In this document: positions 30,870 through 42,437 of the stretch, in pieces
How the letters are laid out: the number at the start of each line of letters is the position of its first letter
Position numbering within the stretch: the first letter of the stretch is position 1
Source of the DNA: Hyparrhenia diplandra
Taxonomy: Eukaryota > Streptophyta > Magnoliopsida > Poales > Poaceae
DNA length: 64,000 nucleotides
Direction: 5' to 3'
Assembly: GCA_015847255.1 (NCBI GenBank)
Contig: JADLZK010009398.1
Location: 1 to 64,000 of the forward strand
Translations under genes and position numbers: made by a program
Notes under the pieces: model-generated
What the model was told of the DNA's origin: nothing
What the model saw: only the letters and a program-made list of their open reading frames with translations
The model's database searches: none

Positions 30870-32330
30870 AGTGGACAACTAATGAGGAGGAGTTGGAGTT
30901 AACTGATTCTGATGAAGAGGGTAAGACTGGGGTTAATATGTCCTCCTTTAGGCCAGAGGATATTGAGAACCCAATTTTCAAGATAGGAATGATGTTTGCA
31001 TCAATTTTCAAGACAGGAATGATGTTTGCATCAATAGAGCTGCTTAGAAGGGCTATTTTAGAATAAGTATCAAAGGGAGGGTGGAGATAAAGATGCCATA
31101 GAATGACAAGAAAAGGATCAAAGCCCATTGTGATGAGAATTGCCCATGGTATTTGTATGTTTCGTGGGACTCAAGGATGAGTTGTATCTTGATCAAATCT
31201 TATGTTGGGGATCACACTTGCCGTAAGAAGTGGGAGGTCAACAAGTGCAATCGCAAAGTGGCTTGCAAAGAAATACTTGGATAGGTTTAGGGCTTATGAG
31301 AAGATGAGCCTGACCCATTTTGGAAGACTGTTGGAGCTAAACCAGACCATTTCTAGAATGAAGCTGTGTAGGGCAAGAAGGCATGCATGGAACATCATTT
31401 ATGGGGATGAAGTGAAGCAATTCTATGAGCTTAGAAATTATGACCATGAACTTAGAAGAACAAATCCAGGCAGTACCTTCTTTTCGACATGCCAAGATGG
31501 TTTGTTCTCATTAATCGCACATGTCTTTAGATGCATGCAAAAGAGGTTTCCTTTGCTAGTTGTAGGTTTGTGATCCGTCTCAATGGTTGCCACATCAAGA
31601 CCAAGTTTGAGGGCAACCTGCTAACCGCAATATATAGGTATAGACTCCAAATGATCAAGCAGATTTCCCGTGGGCCATAGCAGTGGTGGAGGTGGAATGC
31701 CTAGCATCATGGGAAGTGGTTCTTAGAGACACCAAACAGACCTTGGAGTGGAAAACACAACACCTTGGACCATAATGGTGATAAAACAAAAAGGCCTTAT
31801 CCCTACCGCTTAGCAAGTGTTTCCCCGAGTCGTAACATAGGTTCGGGTGTTAGACATCTGTACCAAAATTTCTCAAGCCATTTCAGAGGTGAGAACTTCA
31901 AGTATTAGATGTGGTGGTGTGCAAGGGCTACTAGCGCTGGTGAGGTGGAACCAGCCAGATGGACAAAAATGAGAGTTCTCAAGAAGGATGCCCATGCATG
32001 GTTAGAGAAGATGCCACCAAACATGGGTTAGGGTTTTCTTTCTTTTTTTCTTTAAGCGCCGGTTAGGGTTTTATTTAGTGAGTGCCCAAAATGTGATATC
32101 CTCTTGAACAACACTAGTGAAGTTTTCAACAATTACATATTGGAAGCTAGAGAATTAGCTATTTTGATCATGTTACAAGGATCAAGGTACAACTTATGAG
32201 CGCACACTACAACAAGAACAAAGAGGTCACCGAGAAGTGGGGAAACATGGTCATATGCCTAAAAATTAGAAAGAAACTAGCTAGGCATGCTGAGATGTCC
32301 AACACATGCTACGGTTGCTGCTCCCACCAC
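30870..32330 (+). mobile_element. Mutator-like (MULE) transposase pseudogene
   Basis: The plus strand encodes the MuDR DNA-binding region (FRPEDIENPIFKIGMMFAS, then LLRRAI, and EYKYQREGG), then VGDHTC-like residues and WLAKKYLDRFRAYEKMS, GDEVKQFYELRNYDHELRR and NPGSTFF at 31202-31500. After a frameshift come VIRLNGCHIKTKFEGNLLTA, LNNTSEVFNNYILEARELAI (about 32108) and KWGNMVICLKIRKKLARHAE near 32230. The DDE core between is deleted or scrambled. Terminal inverted repeats are not identified. Stops and frame changes make it inactive. Confidence 0.85.
30972..31031 (+). repeat. In-frame 30-bp tandem duplication in MULE transposase
   Basis: CAATTTTCAAGA(T/C)AGGAATG and the next bases are repeated with one mismatch, duplicating the ten residues IFKIGMMFAS. 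The duplication keeps the reading frame. Confidence 0.85.
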
Positions 32331-32945
32331 TTAGATCAATTTGGGATAGCTTGGCTGGTCGAGGAGAGGCGAGTAGGTGATCCCATGGTGCCATGGTTCC
32401 CCCCGCCCCCGTGACCGGCATAGGAGCCATGGCCGCACCGGAGCCGACCGGGGGAGGGAGGTGGAGATGTAGCCGCGCCATGACGAGGTTGAGGCGATCG
32501 GATGCGACGGACGCGCTACCGGAGACTAAGGCGACGACTTTGTCCTAGTTCATGCCAAGGCGCACCGCCGCGATGAGGATCTCGGATGCGCAGGACTCAG
32601 AAGTGTAGCCCGCTAGTTTGTGGAAGGATGCGAGGCATCGATGTCGTAGATGCAACGCAGCCCCGCCGGCTCGGGATGGGGGCATGAAGCATGGAGAAGG
32701 GGCGACGGTGGAGCCGAGGTCCCTAGTGGGAGGGCGGCGCAAGTCGGGTTGGTGCGGCGAGGGTGGAGGATGTGCCGGGTGGCGAGAAGCCGATGGGGCC
32801 AATGGCGTGCCGCAGAGGATCTCGTGCGGCAGATCTAGAGGCGAGGCGCCGACATCGTGCCACCGAGAGGATAAGACGAGAGGTGGAGATGGGGAAGTGG
32901 TGGTTGGGGAAATTATTGTTTTGCGTGTCCCACATATACAAATAT
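32331..32945 (-). pseudogene. GC-rich unrecognised coding-like stretch next to the MULE
   Basis: On the minus strand one frame is open from about 32802 to 32281 apart from a single TAG near 32545. It reads ...SEILIAAVRLGMN*DKVVALVSGSASVASDRLNLV..., Ala/Pro-rich and free of repeats. I do not recognise the family. The stop could be a CAG-to-TAG change. Composition is far more GC-rich than the MULE, so captured gene sequence is one possibility. Confidence 0.3.
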
Positions 32946-32965
32946 AGAACCGTGTACACGGTTCT
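32946..32965. repeat. Perfect 20-bp palindrome
   Basis: AGAACCGTGTACACGGTTCT is its own reverse complement. It lies in AT-rich sequence between the GC-rich block and the Copia LTR. No function is evident. Confidence 0.8.
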
Positions 32966-33329
32966 TTCCATTGTGGAGCCGATTGTAGAATGTGTCCTTT
33001 TCGTGTGTGGAGCCCGCCATCGAAGCCGACCCCTGGTTCGATACACTAACGATGCTCTAAAGAGCGAGCCTAGCTCGAGCTATCTCACGAGCCATAACTA
33101 ACTAAGTCAATCCATGTGGCTTTCATATGTATGGAAGAATGAAATCGATTAATCAAGATTATGGTCATGGATGATAACTATATTTTTTTGTTGTATAAAA
33201 TTCATATGTATTTATTTCACCATAAATACGCATATGGAGATAGATATGCACAAGGAGGAGAAGCAGAGGAGGCGGCCTTGATTAGACAAGGCCGTGGACA
33301 GAGGGAGTCTAGCTCGTGTGCCTTGCTGA
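32966..33329. other. Spacer before the outer Copia LTR
   Basis: Mixed-composition sequence with no gene or recognisable terminal repeat. It ends at the TGTTGGGAATATG boundary. Confidence 0.3.
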
Positions 33330-33922
33330 TGTTGGGAATATGCCCTAGAGATGATTGTATCACCTTGTATCCATGATATATTATGTGTTCATGAATATCC
33401 ATTAAAGACAACTTGTATCGATTGGCAATTATGTGAATTGTTTTGTGAGACTCTTTACTTGTATGGTTATTCTATAATTGTCCTCGGGTCGGAGTTCATG
33501 TGAGGACACACATGAATATTAGATCGGCACACATATTGGTTGATGACTATGTTTCACAAGTCATAGACATGGAGATGTCAAACTAATAGTGTGGGCACAT
33601 GTATGACATGGGGCCGGATTGACCCGACATGAGATGTTACTATTATTGTCTCTTTACACATCATGTACGTTATGTCCTTAGACTCGAGATTGTCGATGTA
33701 CTCAAGATGTGAAACGACCTACTTAGGGACTATCAAACGCATCCGTAATTGGCTAGCTATAAAGGTGTGAAGATCTCTTGTTTGGTTTTGGCTAATTAGT
33801 GACACCTAAGGACTAATCTCTCAATGCTAAGTGTTTGACATGATTGGAGATTGGTCGGGCCGGAGTTGGTGCATTGTGATCATGGAGGATGGATCGAGGT
33901 GATCCAAAAAGTTAATCAAGCA

Positions 33923-35508
33923 TGCAACTCGGTGGAGTTTCGGAGATCAAAGGTCCCAAGGCAAAGGTATAACCATAGGGCTTTTTGGTTTCACACTCAA
34001 GACACCATAGAGGGTGTGAGTGATTATAGGATCGATAAGCCGTACTATAAAGAGGGGAAAACTTTTCGCACATATCGATCCTCACATGCCTTTAGGTTCA
34101 AGTCTCATATGCATGCATTCTAACCTAAAGTGCTAACTCCGGCCCTTGTCGAGAATGGTTTCAAAATGCTAACACATGGTGTCGAGGTGTTCTTCGGGCG
34201 TGTCGGCAACAAGAAACAAGTGACGAAAGTCGGTTTGGAGCAAAGGCGAAGGAACGGCGATGAAACGACGAAGATTTCAGTTTTGGCGTGGACCGGACGC
34301 ACCGACCGGAAGCAGGTCAATGTGACCGACGCCCGGTGAGTGCGCCCGCGAGAGCATGTTTCCGTGGTCGGGCGCCGACGGGTGACCGGACGCACCGACC
34401 GGAAGCATCCGGTAGCCGACCGGACGCATCGATCGGATGCGCCGACCGGACGCGATGGAGGCATGGGGGTCAGCGGGTCGGTTCGCTTGTCGGTTAGATC
34501 GACCCACCGACCGGACTCACCGGGTGAGTCGGTCAGTGCGTCCGATCAGGCCGCAGAAAGCGTGGCTTTCACCCTTTCCACCACATTTCATGGTGTGGCC
34601 TATATATACCCCCATGGCTGCTCCTTGCTCTCTCTCTTGGACATTTGAATCATTCCTAACACTTGTGAGCAAGCAAGCAAGCCTCCCTCCTCTCTCATTC
34701 TTGATTTGAGCTTCATTCTTGAGAGAAGAGTTGATCCAAGTGCATTGCATCGAGTTCTTGCATCTAGAGGCACTTGGGGATCGTTAGAGAGACGGTTGGT
34801 TTCCTTTTGCTCTTGAGACACCGCTCCTAGCTGGCTTGGTGATTTGGTGGAGTTGTTGGCAAGAAGAGGAGATTGTTTCTTGGCCACCTCCGGTTGATTT
34901 GTGAGAGGATTACGCACTCCTCGCGTCGGGGAAGACAAAGTGCAAGGAATACATTGCTCATGCTTTGGGTACCACACTTGTTGAGTGGTGTGTTGAGGCT
35001 AGCAAGGGCACCGCCTAGCTCAAACACCATCCTTGTGTTGGTCGGCACAACTGTAGGAGACTAGCTTGTCGGTGTACAAGTGAACTCCGGGTGAACAAAT
35101 TGACTTGTTCATTGTCTCGGTGTTTGGATCATCACCTTCGAAAGTGATTGAGTACTCTTTGTTCCCGGTGATTGGTTGACATCCTCTACACGTCGGTATA
35201 TCTAGCTCACTCTCTTGCATTACTTTCCTAGTTTACTTTGAGTAGAGAGCTAGCACTTGCTTTGTGTAGTTGTTCTTGCTAGCATAAGGACCATATTAGG
35301 ATTGCTCATTAGCTAGAGTAGTGACATAGACCTTGAGTGGATTAGAGATCATAGAAATATTTAGTCTTGTCACTAGAAGGCTTGCAAGACCACTAGAGCT
35401 AGTGCAAACCGCTTTACGCCGTGTTTTATACTAATCGGTTTGTTTAGTTGAGTTTGTAGAAAATTTTTATAGGCTATTCACCCCCCTCTAGCCATCTAGA
35501 ACCTTACA
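33923..35508 (+). repeat. 5' LTR of the SIRE-like Copia
   Basis: It starts TGCAACTCGGTGGAGTTTCG and ends CTAGAACCTTACA before the primer site. A cluster of ACCGGACGC-type units fills 34280-34530. A TATA box (TATATATA, 34601-34608) follows about 70 bp later, then a long R-U5 part. Small indels relative to the other LTR sit mostly in the CG-rich cluster. Confidence 0.85.
34280..34530. repeat. CCGGACGC-rich repeat cluster in LTR U3
   Basis: Short units such as ACCGGACGCACCGACCGG and CGGACGCATCGATCGG recur many times just upstream of the TATA box. The other LTR has the same cluster at about 56770-57040 with slight differences. Such U3 arrays are candidate enhancer sites. The very high CpG density makes it a likely methylation target. 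Confidence 0.6.
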
Positions 35509-35510
35509 AG

Positions 35511-35522
35511 TGGTATCAGAGC
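35511..35522 (+). promoter_or_regulatory. Primer binding site of the SIRE-like Copia
   Basis: TGGTATCAGAGC, the complement of the initiator methionine tRNA 3' end, lies two bases after the LTR. This is the standard Copia primer site and fixes orientation. Confidence 0.9.
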
Positions 35523-35566
35523 CGTGGTCACCATTTTTGAAGGCTTAACAACCTTGGTCTGAAGCT

Positions 35567-36336
35567 ATGGCTATGTTGTGTTCAACCATATTGGGGGAAA
35601 GCCTCCTTTCTTTGATGGAGTCAAGAATTTTGACTATTAGAAGAGGTGCATGAGAATGTACTTGGGATCAATCAATGACCAAGTATGGGAGGTGACCAAA
35701 AAGGATTATGTCATCCTTGATCCAACCAATCTCACTCCCACCGACAAGTCAAACAAGCAATGCAACACCATGGCATTGAACACATTGTACAATGGCATGG
35801 ATGTCAAAGTGTTTGAGGGCATCAAAGACCTTGAGAAGACAAGTGAAGTGTGGGAGAAGCTATGTGAGACCTATAAGGGCACTAAGGTGGTGAAGAGTGC
35901 CAAGTTGTATGTTCTCAAGAGTGAATTTGAGAACTTCAAGATAAAGAAAGACGAGACCATTCCGGAGACATTCCATAGGCTCCAAGTGATTGTCAATGAT
36001 CTCAAATCATTGGGTGTGAAGACATTGGATAGAGACTTTGGGCACAAATTCTTAATGTGCTTGCCCAAGAGATTTGCTATGTTGAGGAAGATTCTCTTTA
36101 GAGGTGCATTGGACACAATGACACCTAGTGACTTGCTTGGAGAAGTGCTAACCGATGAGTAAGTTGATGGAATGGAAGATGAAGTGGAGAAGGAAGATGA
36201 CAAGAACAAGAAGGTTGTGGCATTCAAGGCCGCCACCACCTCATCCAAGGCCAAGGGCAAGTCCAAGGCTCAAGAAGAAGATGATGAGGAAATCAACCTT
36301 GAAGAGATTGATCAAGAGTTTGCTATGTTTGTGAAG
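35567..36336 (+). pseudogene. SIRE-like Copia gag, 5' part
   Basis: After a frameshifted start, GKPPFFDGVKNFDY is followed by TAG (35638-35640) where Copia gag has tryptophan (TGG). Then the frame runs cleanly from 35650: RMYLGSINDQVWEV, NTLYNGMDVKVFEGIKDLE, YVLKSEFENFKIKKDETI and LPKRFAMLRK, ending in a TAA at 36160, beyond which EDEVEKEDDKNKK and AQEEDDEEINLEEIDQEF continue in frame. The capsid fold is that of the UBN2-type gag. At 36336 it stops abruptly at GTGAAG, where Athila LTR begins. Confidence 0.85.
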
Positions 36337-37435
36337 CTTACTCCGAGGCCCACGCGCTCCTCGCAAAATTTCAGGCCAAACGGCTCACATCTTGGTGCGC
36401 CCGCAAGTGGTGCGCGCCAAGCACCTCGGGCGGCCGCCAACCGGCCCTCCGCCTTTCTCGAGGCGGTGCATTACCTTCCAAAAGTGTGTTGCCGACGTTG
36501 GTTGGTCGGTTTGGGCTGATTAGGAAGGTGTACCAAGGTCGGTTTGGTTCCTTCCATATGGGGAGGGACATTTTCCAACAAGCCCCCTCTCCTCTACCTA
36601 TAAAAGGAGGCCCTCTCCCTCTTCCTCAACAGACACCAATTCCATACAACACAAGGAGGAGCCACAATGTAATAGAGAGGAGAGAGTTCCATTCTTGTTC
36701 TTCTTCCCTCTTAGTTCTAATGGAGAGTGAGAGAGGAAAGGCTAGAAGGAAGTTTGGTTCCTTCCACTGAGTTGTCGGTCCGCCCCCGTGTGCCGCTGTT
36801 CCTAGGAAGCCTGAGTGCCGGAGTTGTCTGCACCGCTCGCTTGTACCTCTACAAGCTACTTACACTTTGGTGAGAAAGCTTGTGATTATCTTTTTCGCTT
36901 ATTGTTCTTCAAGTATATTATCTTAGCTGTTATAGACTTGCGGGATCGATAGTCGTACCTTTGGGTTGTAACTCTTGGAGAAGGAACTCTTTGACCGGGG
37001 AACCTTGATCAACCCAAGAGTTGTGGATGGTAGTGCAAACGTGGTGTTTGGGCTAGCGCTCACCTATCTTTTGTGGTGCATCCCACGGTTGAGGGGGTAG
37101 GCAGCTTGGTCGTGACAAGCCTTGTCCGCCCCTCGAAATCCCCCACGCTCGGGCCGCGGTCAGAGAGCTAATTGCCGGACTCGCCTGGGGCTTGGGCGAG
37201 GGCCGGCCCAAGCAAGGAGATAACAAGCCCTAGAAATCCCCGCCCGAAACCTAAGCCCATAAAGATACCTCACTATCCATAGTTATCCTAGGGTGGCCCC
37301 CTGTTCAAAGATTAGAGCGCTAAACCGCTCCTCGTGGAAAATACGATACCTCGAATATTTCCGTGTGAAAGCTACAACGACAATTCCGCGGCGCTTTTGC
37401 GGATTTATCTCGCGGTGCGTTAAGAAACGTCAACA
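36337..37435 (+). repeat. Athila-type LTR 1, 5'-truncated
   Basis: It matches 52138-53230 throughout, including the TATA box (CTATAAAA, 36598-36605), and ends CGTCAACA. It lacks the first ~390 bp present in the 51747-53230 copy. GAAG at 36333-36336 is shared by copia and the LTR at the junction, so the break may be a microhomology join. Confidence 0.8.
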
Positions 37436-37465
37436 AGCTTTCAAGCGCCGCTGTCGGGAATGGTT
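37436..37465 (+). promoter_or_regulatory. Athila leader and degenerate primer binding site
   Basis: AGCTTTCAAGCGCCGCTGTC follows the LTR. The minus element's leader (AGCATTTACGGCGCC... at 50515 leftward) aligns with it, including a shared GGTTGTCGTA phrase. The TGGCGCC...TGCCGGG primer site is decayed here. Confidence 0.6.
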
Positions 37466-37942
37466 GTCGTAATTCTCTCTAAGCCTAGAGCACCCGCAGG
37501 TGTTGTATCTAAAAAAATAAAAATAATTATTTATTTTTTTTTTTTTCAAAATGAAGCCTACCCATTTCAAAAAACTTCGCTTCAATGGGGAGTTCACAAG
37601 AGCCACAAACGTTTTTTAAAACCAAAATTTTTATCCGCTATGAACTCACCCTAATTTAAAAAAAACTTTTGGTTGGGCACTCCATCTCCGGGTGACCATT
37701 TTGAAAAATCAGGTTGCCACCTACGAGATTTCGAGGAATTATGATCATGCCTCAAAGATTCCTAGCATGGTCCAAGAAATTCACACGCGTGGAATTTGTT
37801 TCTCTCTCCCCTCAGAGAAAGCAAAACAATAGTACACTATTGTCGTAGGAAATTTGAATGGGGATTGAAAAGACAATTTTTGTCTAGCATTCTTCCCCAT
37901 CAATGCCTACCAAGGACAATCCTCGATCTCAAGTAGGATGAG

Positions 37943-38266
37943 ATGGAGTCCATAGTCGCAAAATTTCTAGGCCGATGTATAATGTTTATACATGTTGGCC
38001 TAGACTTGTCATTACCCAATAGTGTGCCTTTGCATATGTTTTTGGGTCTTGACATAGATGCTGCCCTATGCCTTGACATGACCGTTGGAGGGTTGTTTGC
38101 ACGTAAACCTACAACGGAACATAGGAAACCCCTTGAACACATCCTAGAGAAGCTTGCTTCTCCCATTGTAGAACCTATTCCCCTCCATATTAAGGGCATG
38201 TCAAGCATTGAGGAGCCCTCATCGGCCGAGCCATTCCTCGTGCCGCCATTGGAACCGACCGTTTGA
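37943..38266 (+). pseudogene. Gag-like ORF of the non-autonomous element
   Basis: The 107-residue frame MESIVAKFLGRCIMFIHVG continues with GLDIDAALCLDMTVGGLFAR and RKPLEHILEKL, a pattern like the C-terminal gag part of grass Athila elements (short hydrophobic helix, LDMTVGG, EGR-like helix). Frames at 38263-38607 continue charged sequence. I see no zinc knuckle. Identification rests on a short pattern. Confidence 0.4.
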
Positions 38267-39279
38267 GCCCTCTCCCGAACCATGAACACCGGAAGGAAGG
38301 AATGCTTCGCCCTTCGGAGTTTGCGATTGAATTCAAGGATGATGGCGAACCTCGTGAAACCGAGGTGCACTTAGACTTCCATATCTCTCTCATCCTTGAC
38401 TTCAATCTTTCTCATAGGCTACCCTCTAGAAAAAAAAAAAATTATGAAAGACCTATAGAGGGGAGCCGTGATGAGAAGTTGGGAAAGAATGTTTCGCCTC
38501 TCACACCTAGACATCCCAAAGGCGAAGCATCTTCCCAACCAAAATCCGCTCGAGGAGGCGAAGTTTATAACTCTATTCGCTTCACCCAAGTTGTTAACAC
38601 ATCTTAGTGAAACAAAAACACCCGTCGCCCTCACACGAACACAAGTCATGTCCCTGCCAGCCAAAAAACGTTGTTCTTGACAATGGTCAAGATTCAACGT
38701 CCGCCCTTCATGACACATCTTGTGAGGGGAAAACCTCATGTGCCATGGACATGCACGAAGCGACAACTCTTGAGACCAAGCGTAAATTTGTTGTTGGGCA
38801 TAACAAGTTGTCAATTGAGACTTCCTAAATGCTCACCTTTGGGTCTTCTTGAGTTTGTCTTGCTTCTAGCCGAAAGTGTTCCGACGAAGATCACAACCAT
38901 CTCTTGGTTCTCTTTGTAAACCTTTTTAAGAGAATGGTTGCAAGTCTCGTAGTAGTAGCATGATGACGCTAACCTTGCACTTTAGCGTAATGCTAAAATT
39001 TTAGTGGTGAAACTAGGAACTTCACCATCATCAAGCTCGCAGGATGTTTTCCCCGCCGTCAAGCTTATGACCATAATCAAGCTAATCGCCGGGAGATACC
39101 CCGGATTATCATTAAAAAAAAAGAGCAAAAAGTCTTTTTCTCTTCTTATTAATAAAAGCAAGAACATGTTATCAAGTTAGTATGCACCTTCGGGTATTCT
39201 TGTCGCTAACCATTTTGTGTGGAGATCGATTAAGAAGAACAAAGAGGCATGCGACGCCGAGAACATGAGGGCTACATCA

Positions 39280-39640
39280 AAAAAAAAAAACTACGATGCC
39301 CATGGGTGATGGAAGATGCTCAAGAGGAGACCTGACCCGCACACTTGACTTTTACACAAAAGTCTAAGTGTGGGGGAACATGGTGACAATCTCAAGTTCC
39401 ATCCACCGTGGGGTCATACAAAAAAAAAAATGATGAATAAAAGATGATGTCACCTGTCTTGCTAAAAAAAAAAGAAGAAAAGGAGACAGGTTTTTTTTTA
39501 AAAAAGGAGAGATAAAAAAAAAAGAGAAAAAAAGGGGCGATGAAAAAAAAAAAAAAAAAAAAAAAAGTAAAGTAAAAAAAAAAAAGAGAGAGAGTGTTGA
39601 TGAAAATGAAAAATATAGAAAAAAAATAATAATAAGAGAG
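39280..39640. repeat. A-rich homopolymer region
   Basis: Runs of 8 to 26 A, broken by GAGAGA units. The mirrored T-rich region in the minus element lies at 43600-43790. Related tracts occur at 41160 and 41265. Phe/Lys-rich ORFs here are artefacts. Confidence 0.9.
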
Positions 39641-41732
39641 AGAGAGGAGCAAAGTTGACCCCACATGGTCAAGAAACATACTAATGTGTCGCCCGACTCC
39701 ACCCTTCCTTGCTTTAACAAGCAAGAGGGGCTCGCCTCTCATTCTTTTGTCGCTATCATCAAGGACACAGCCCACACACATGTTATGTGTGTGTGTGGCC
39801 TAGCCTCGAGATGCACCAGGCTAAGCCATCATGCAAACCGCGACATCAACTTCAACGCTTTATCCATAAATTTTGCCGGTATTTACACTCGTGTATGCAA
39901 AGGTAACGCTCACCATCTCTTCACTCATTTTTGTCTCCATGAAAATAAAGTTTTATGCTTCCTATGCCATGACATATGCTTTGAGTTTGATGCACCTACA
40001 TGGACGCATGTAATACATCCATAGGTCTTTTTAAATTAAGCGTGGTGCTTAGGTTAAAAATGATCTCCTTTAATCAAAACTTTGACTTGGTGTCAAAACT
40101 AGGTTAATGAACTTAGAGCAATCGTTGTCATGATCTATGGGAGTATCTTATGTCGGAGATGATCAAGGCTATGTTTTTCAATGCTTCTTTATGTTAGCCT
40201 TGCTTGAGTGATGCCGAGGTGAATAAAAAAACATATATATAATAATAATAACACAAAATAAAATAATAATATCATAATAAAGGCTCCACGGTATTCTCGC
40301 CGATAGAGCCATGTGTTTGTTGTTGTTTTGTTTTCTTTGTTTAAAATAAAATAGGTACAAGAATAAGTGTGGGGAGATCTCTCAAGCATACAAGCACACC
40401 CATCCGAGATCTCCCCAACACAAATGCACGAACACCGAACAATTCCACGATGGAGAAGGACGAAACGAACGACTACCATTAACTCCTTCCTCTTCAACGG
40501 TGGTTTGTGCAACTTCCTCTCTCACATCTTCCAAAAGTTTTGAAGTTTAATTTTTGATCATATCAAAAAGACAAAACTTATGAAAAAAAAAAACTCCATC
40601 TCTCGGTCTACCAATTGATTCATGGCATGCATACACTTTATTCCTCGCCAAAAACCATACTTTGATGAGCAACTACCGTTAGGGACCCCATGTTCATCTA
40701 AACAATTGAGCTTTGAGATATGGTAGAATGACTTGATGCTTGCTCTCTTATGCAATGAGACTTGGTTTTATTTCAAAAATTCAAATAAAGCATGCTCTCG
40801 GTTTGATTTAGACAAAACCTACCAAAGCCCGAATAATGACATGAATATCCACTATAGCTACTTCCTATCGTATTGAGTTTTATCGGGCTCCGTTGATCTG
40901 CGTTGAGAGAGGCTCATACTCCCAAGATCGAAAAACACGTACACCCACATATATGCCGATTCTCACAATGAGAATTGCGCACAACATGCATCTTCAAAGA
41001 TCTAGAAAATAAATACTCCATCCAAGTTACGCCATGATCATCTCCTCGTTATCGAAAAGTATCATGCGTAAAGAAGATACAAAGGCTACTGTAAAAAAGA
41101 GAGAAAAAGAGATGAAAAATGGACACGTGTCCGAGGGCGCAGTAGAGCCCACATCCAAAAAAAAAAAAAAGAGATAGAAGAAAAAGTAGCATGTATCTCT
41201 CCAAAAGCGCATAAAAAGAAAAAGAGAGATCATGGGTCAAGGAGTAACCACAACAAAACAAAAAAAAAAATATACCACAAATATTTTCCACACACTTTTG
41301 CACATTTCGATCTAGGAGTATGGCACCTCTTTCCAACGATCCGAGCCCGACCCGACAAAACATACAGAGGTACGTATGCATCACTCCACTCAAAGACCCA
41401 CAAAACCCCGCAAAAAGATAGGATGAGTGTGAGCGAGAGTGCTTTGGTAAGGAAACACAAAATGAGTGACTATGTGAGAATCAATCATGGAGCATTGCTA
41501 TTTTATCTTAAAAAAACCAACCAAGTCTTTGCACATGAGTAGTAGCAAGGAGATATGATTTCATGACCGTTCCATTGCTCAATCGTCCAAGAAAACATGG
41601 TAGCCACTCTTGAATGCTCACAAAGCAGGTGAGGCCCGAATAACGTGTATGCAGGTCTACATCTTGGAGATTGAGCCACTTTAGTCCCTAAGCCTTCGCC
41701 GAGGACGAGCAAAGGACTAAGTGTGGGGAGTT

Positions 41733-42437
41733 TGTTGTGGTCGTTAACTACATATTTTATACCGTCAACATTAGTATAAAACTACCAAAACACAATAGCA
41801 ATAGGACTTGAGCTAACCTTTTCTACAAGTTTTGGTACTTCACTTGTTTTGCGGGGCAATGTTGAAAAACATATATATATTGGGCCAAAACCAAAGGAAA
41901 ATATACAAGATAAAAATGGCCCAATGCGAAGCAAGGATAAACAAGGAGAAAAGGCACCAAAATGCGCCTACGGGAAAGCGCATTTTGAACATCCTTCACC
42001 CCAATGGAAATGAGCCCAACACGATGCAAACCAAACCGAGCAAATGGCATGGCATGACTTTTTGAGACTCAACACAGCCCACTTGCCAAAGTCCGAGGTC
42101 ACCGAAGCGGGACGGGCGCGCGCACCTAAGGTGCGCCTCGCACCCACTTTGGTGCCGAACCGCCCAACCTTGGCGAGGTGGTACATTAAGTGTATAGGAG
42201 TACATCCAATGTGTGGCCGGTGGTGAAATCCATAAAACAAGCCCTAGAAATCCCCGCACGAAACCTAAGCCCATAAAGATACCTCACTATCCATAGTTAT
42301 CCTAGGGTGGCCCCGCCAAAGATAAGAGCGCAATCGTTTCCTGTGGAAAATACGATACCTCGAATATTTCGGGTGAAAGCTACAACGACAATTCCGTGCG
42401 CCAGTGATTTATACGTGTGCGTTAAGAAACGCCAACA
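41733..42437 (+). repeat. Athila-type LTR 2, promoter segment deleted
   Basis: It begins TGTTGTGGTCGTTAACTAC after a polypurine tract and ends CGCCAACA. Its first ~200 bp match the start of LTR 51747-53230 and its last ~200 bp match the end, but about 0.9 kb with the TATA box is missing. The seven bases after it (AGCTTTC, 42438-42444) equal the start of the leader after LTR 1, so it has both a 3'-LTR and a 5'-LTR flank. Confidence 0.75.

Larger units (their letters stand above)
37466..41732 (+). mobile_element. Internal region of a non-autonomous Athila-type element
   Basis: Only one gag-like ORF is seen, with no protease, RT, RNase H or integrase. The 3' part (39660-41732) is homologous, in inverted orientation, to 43092-44560 of the minus element, so both share 3' UTRs. 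It contains long A-rich homopolymer tracts at 39280-39640, 40570 and 41080-41270. It ends in GTGTGGGGAGTT, the polypurine tract. The element would depend on proteins from a complete relative. Confidence 0.65.

Noticed and set aside
34120..35220. Several 60- to 125-codon ORFs in the SIRE-like LTR
   Set aside because: The same frames recur in the other LTR (56604-57494) with frame changes, and they overlap the TATA and CCGGACGC cluster. They are LTR sequence, not genes.
36172..36519. ORF 36172-36519 as a full gag C-terminus
   Set aside because: Only the first ~55 codons are gag. From 36337 on, the frame reads through an Athila LTR, so the apparent fusion protein is an insertion artefact.
39364..39781. 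Phe/Lys-rich ORFs suggesting membrane proteins
   Set aside because: They are translations of A homopolymer runs in a retrotransposon 3' UTR. The apparent hydrophobic helices are artefacts. The same applies to 41027-41393 and 43540-43797.
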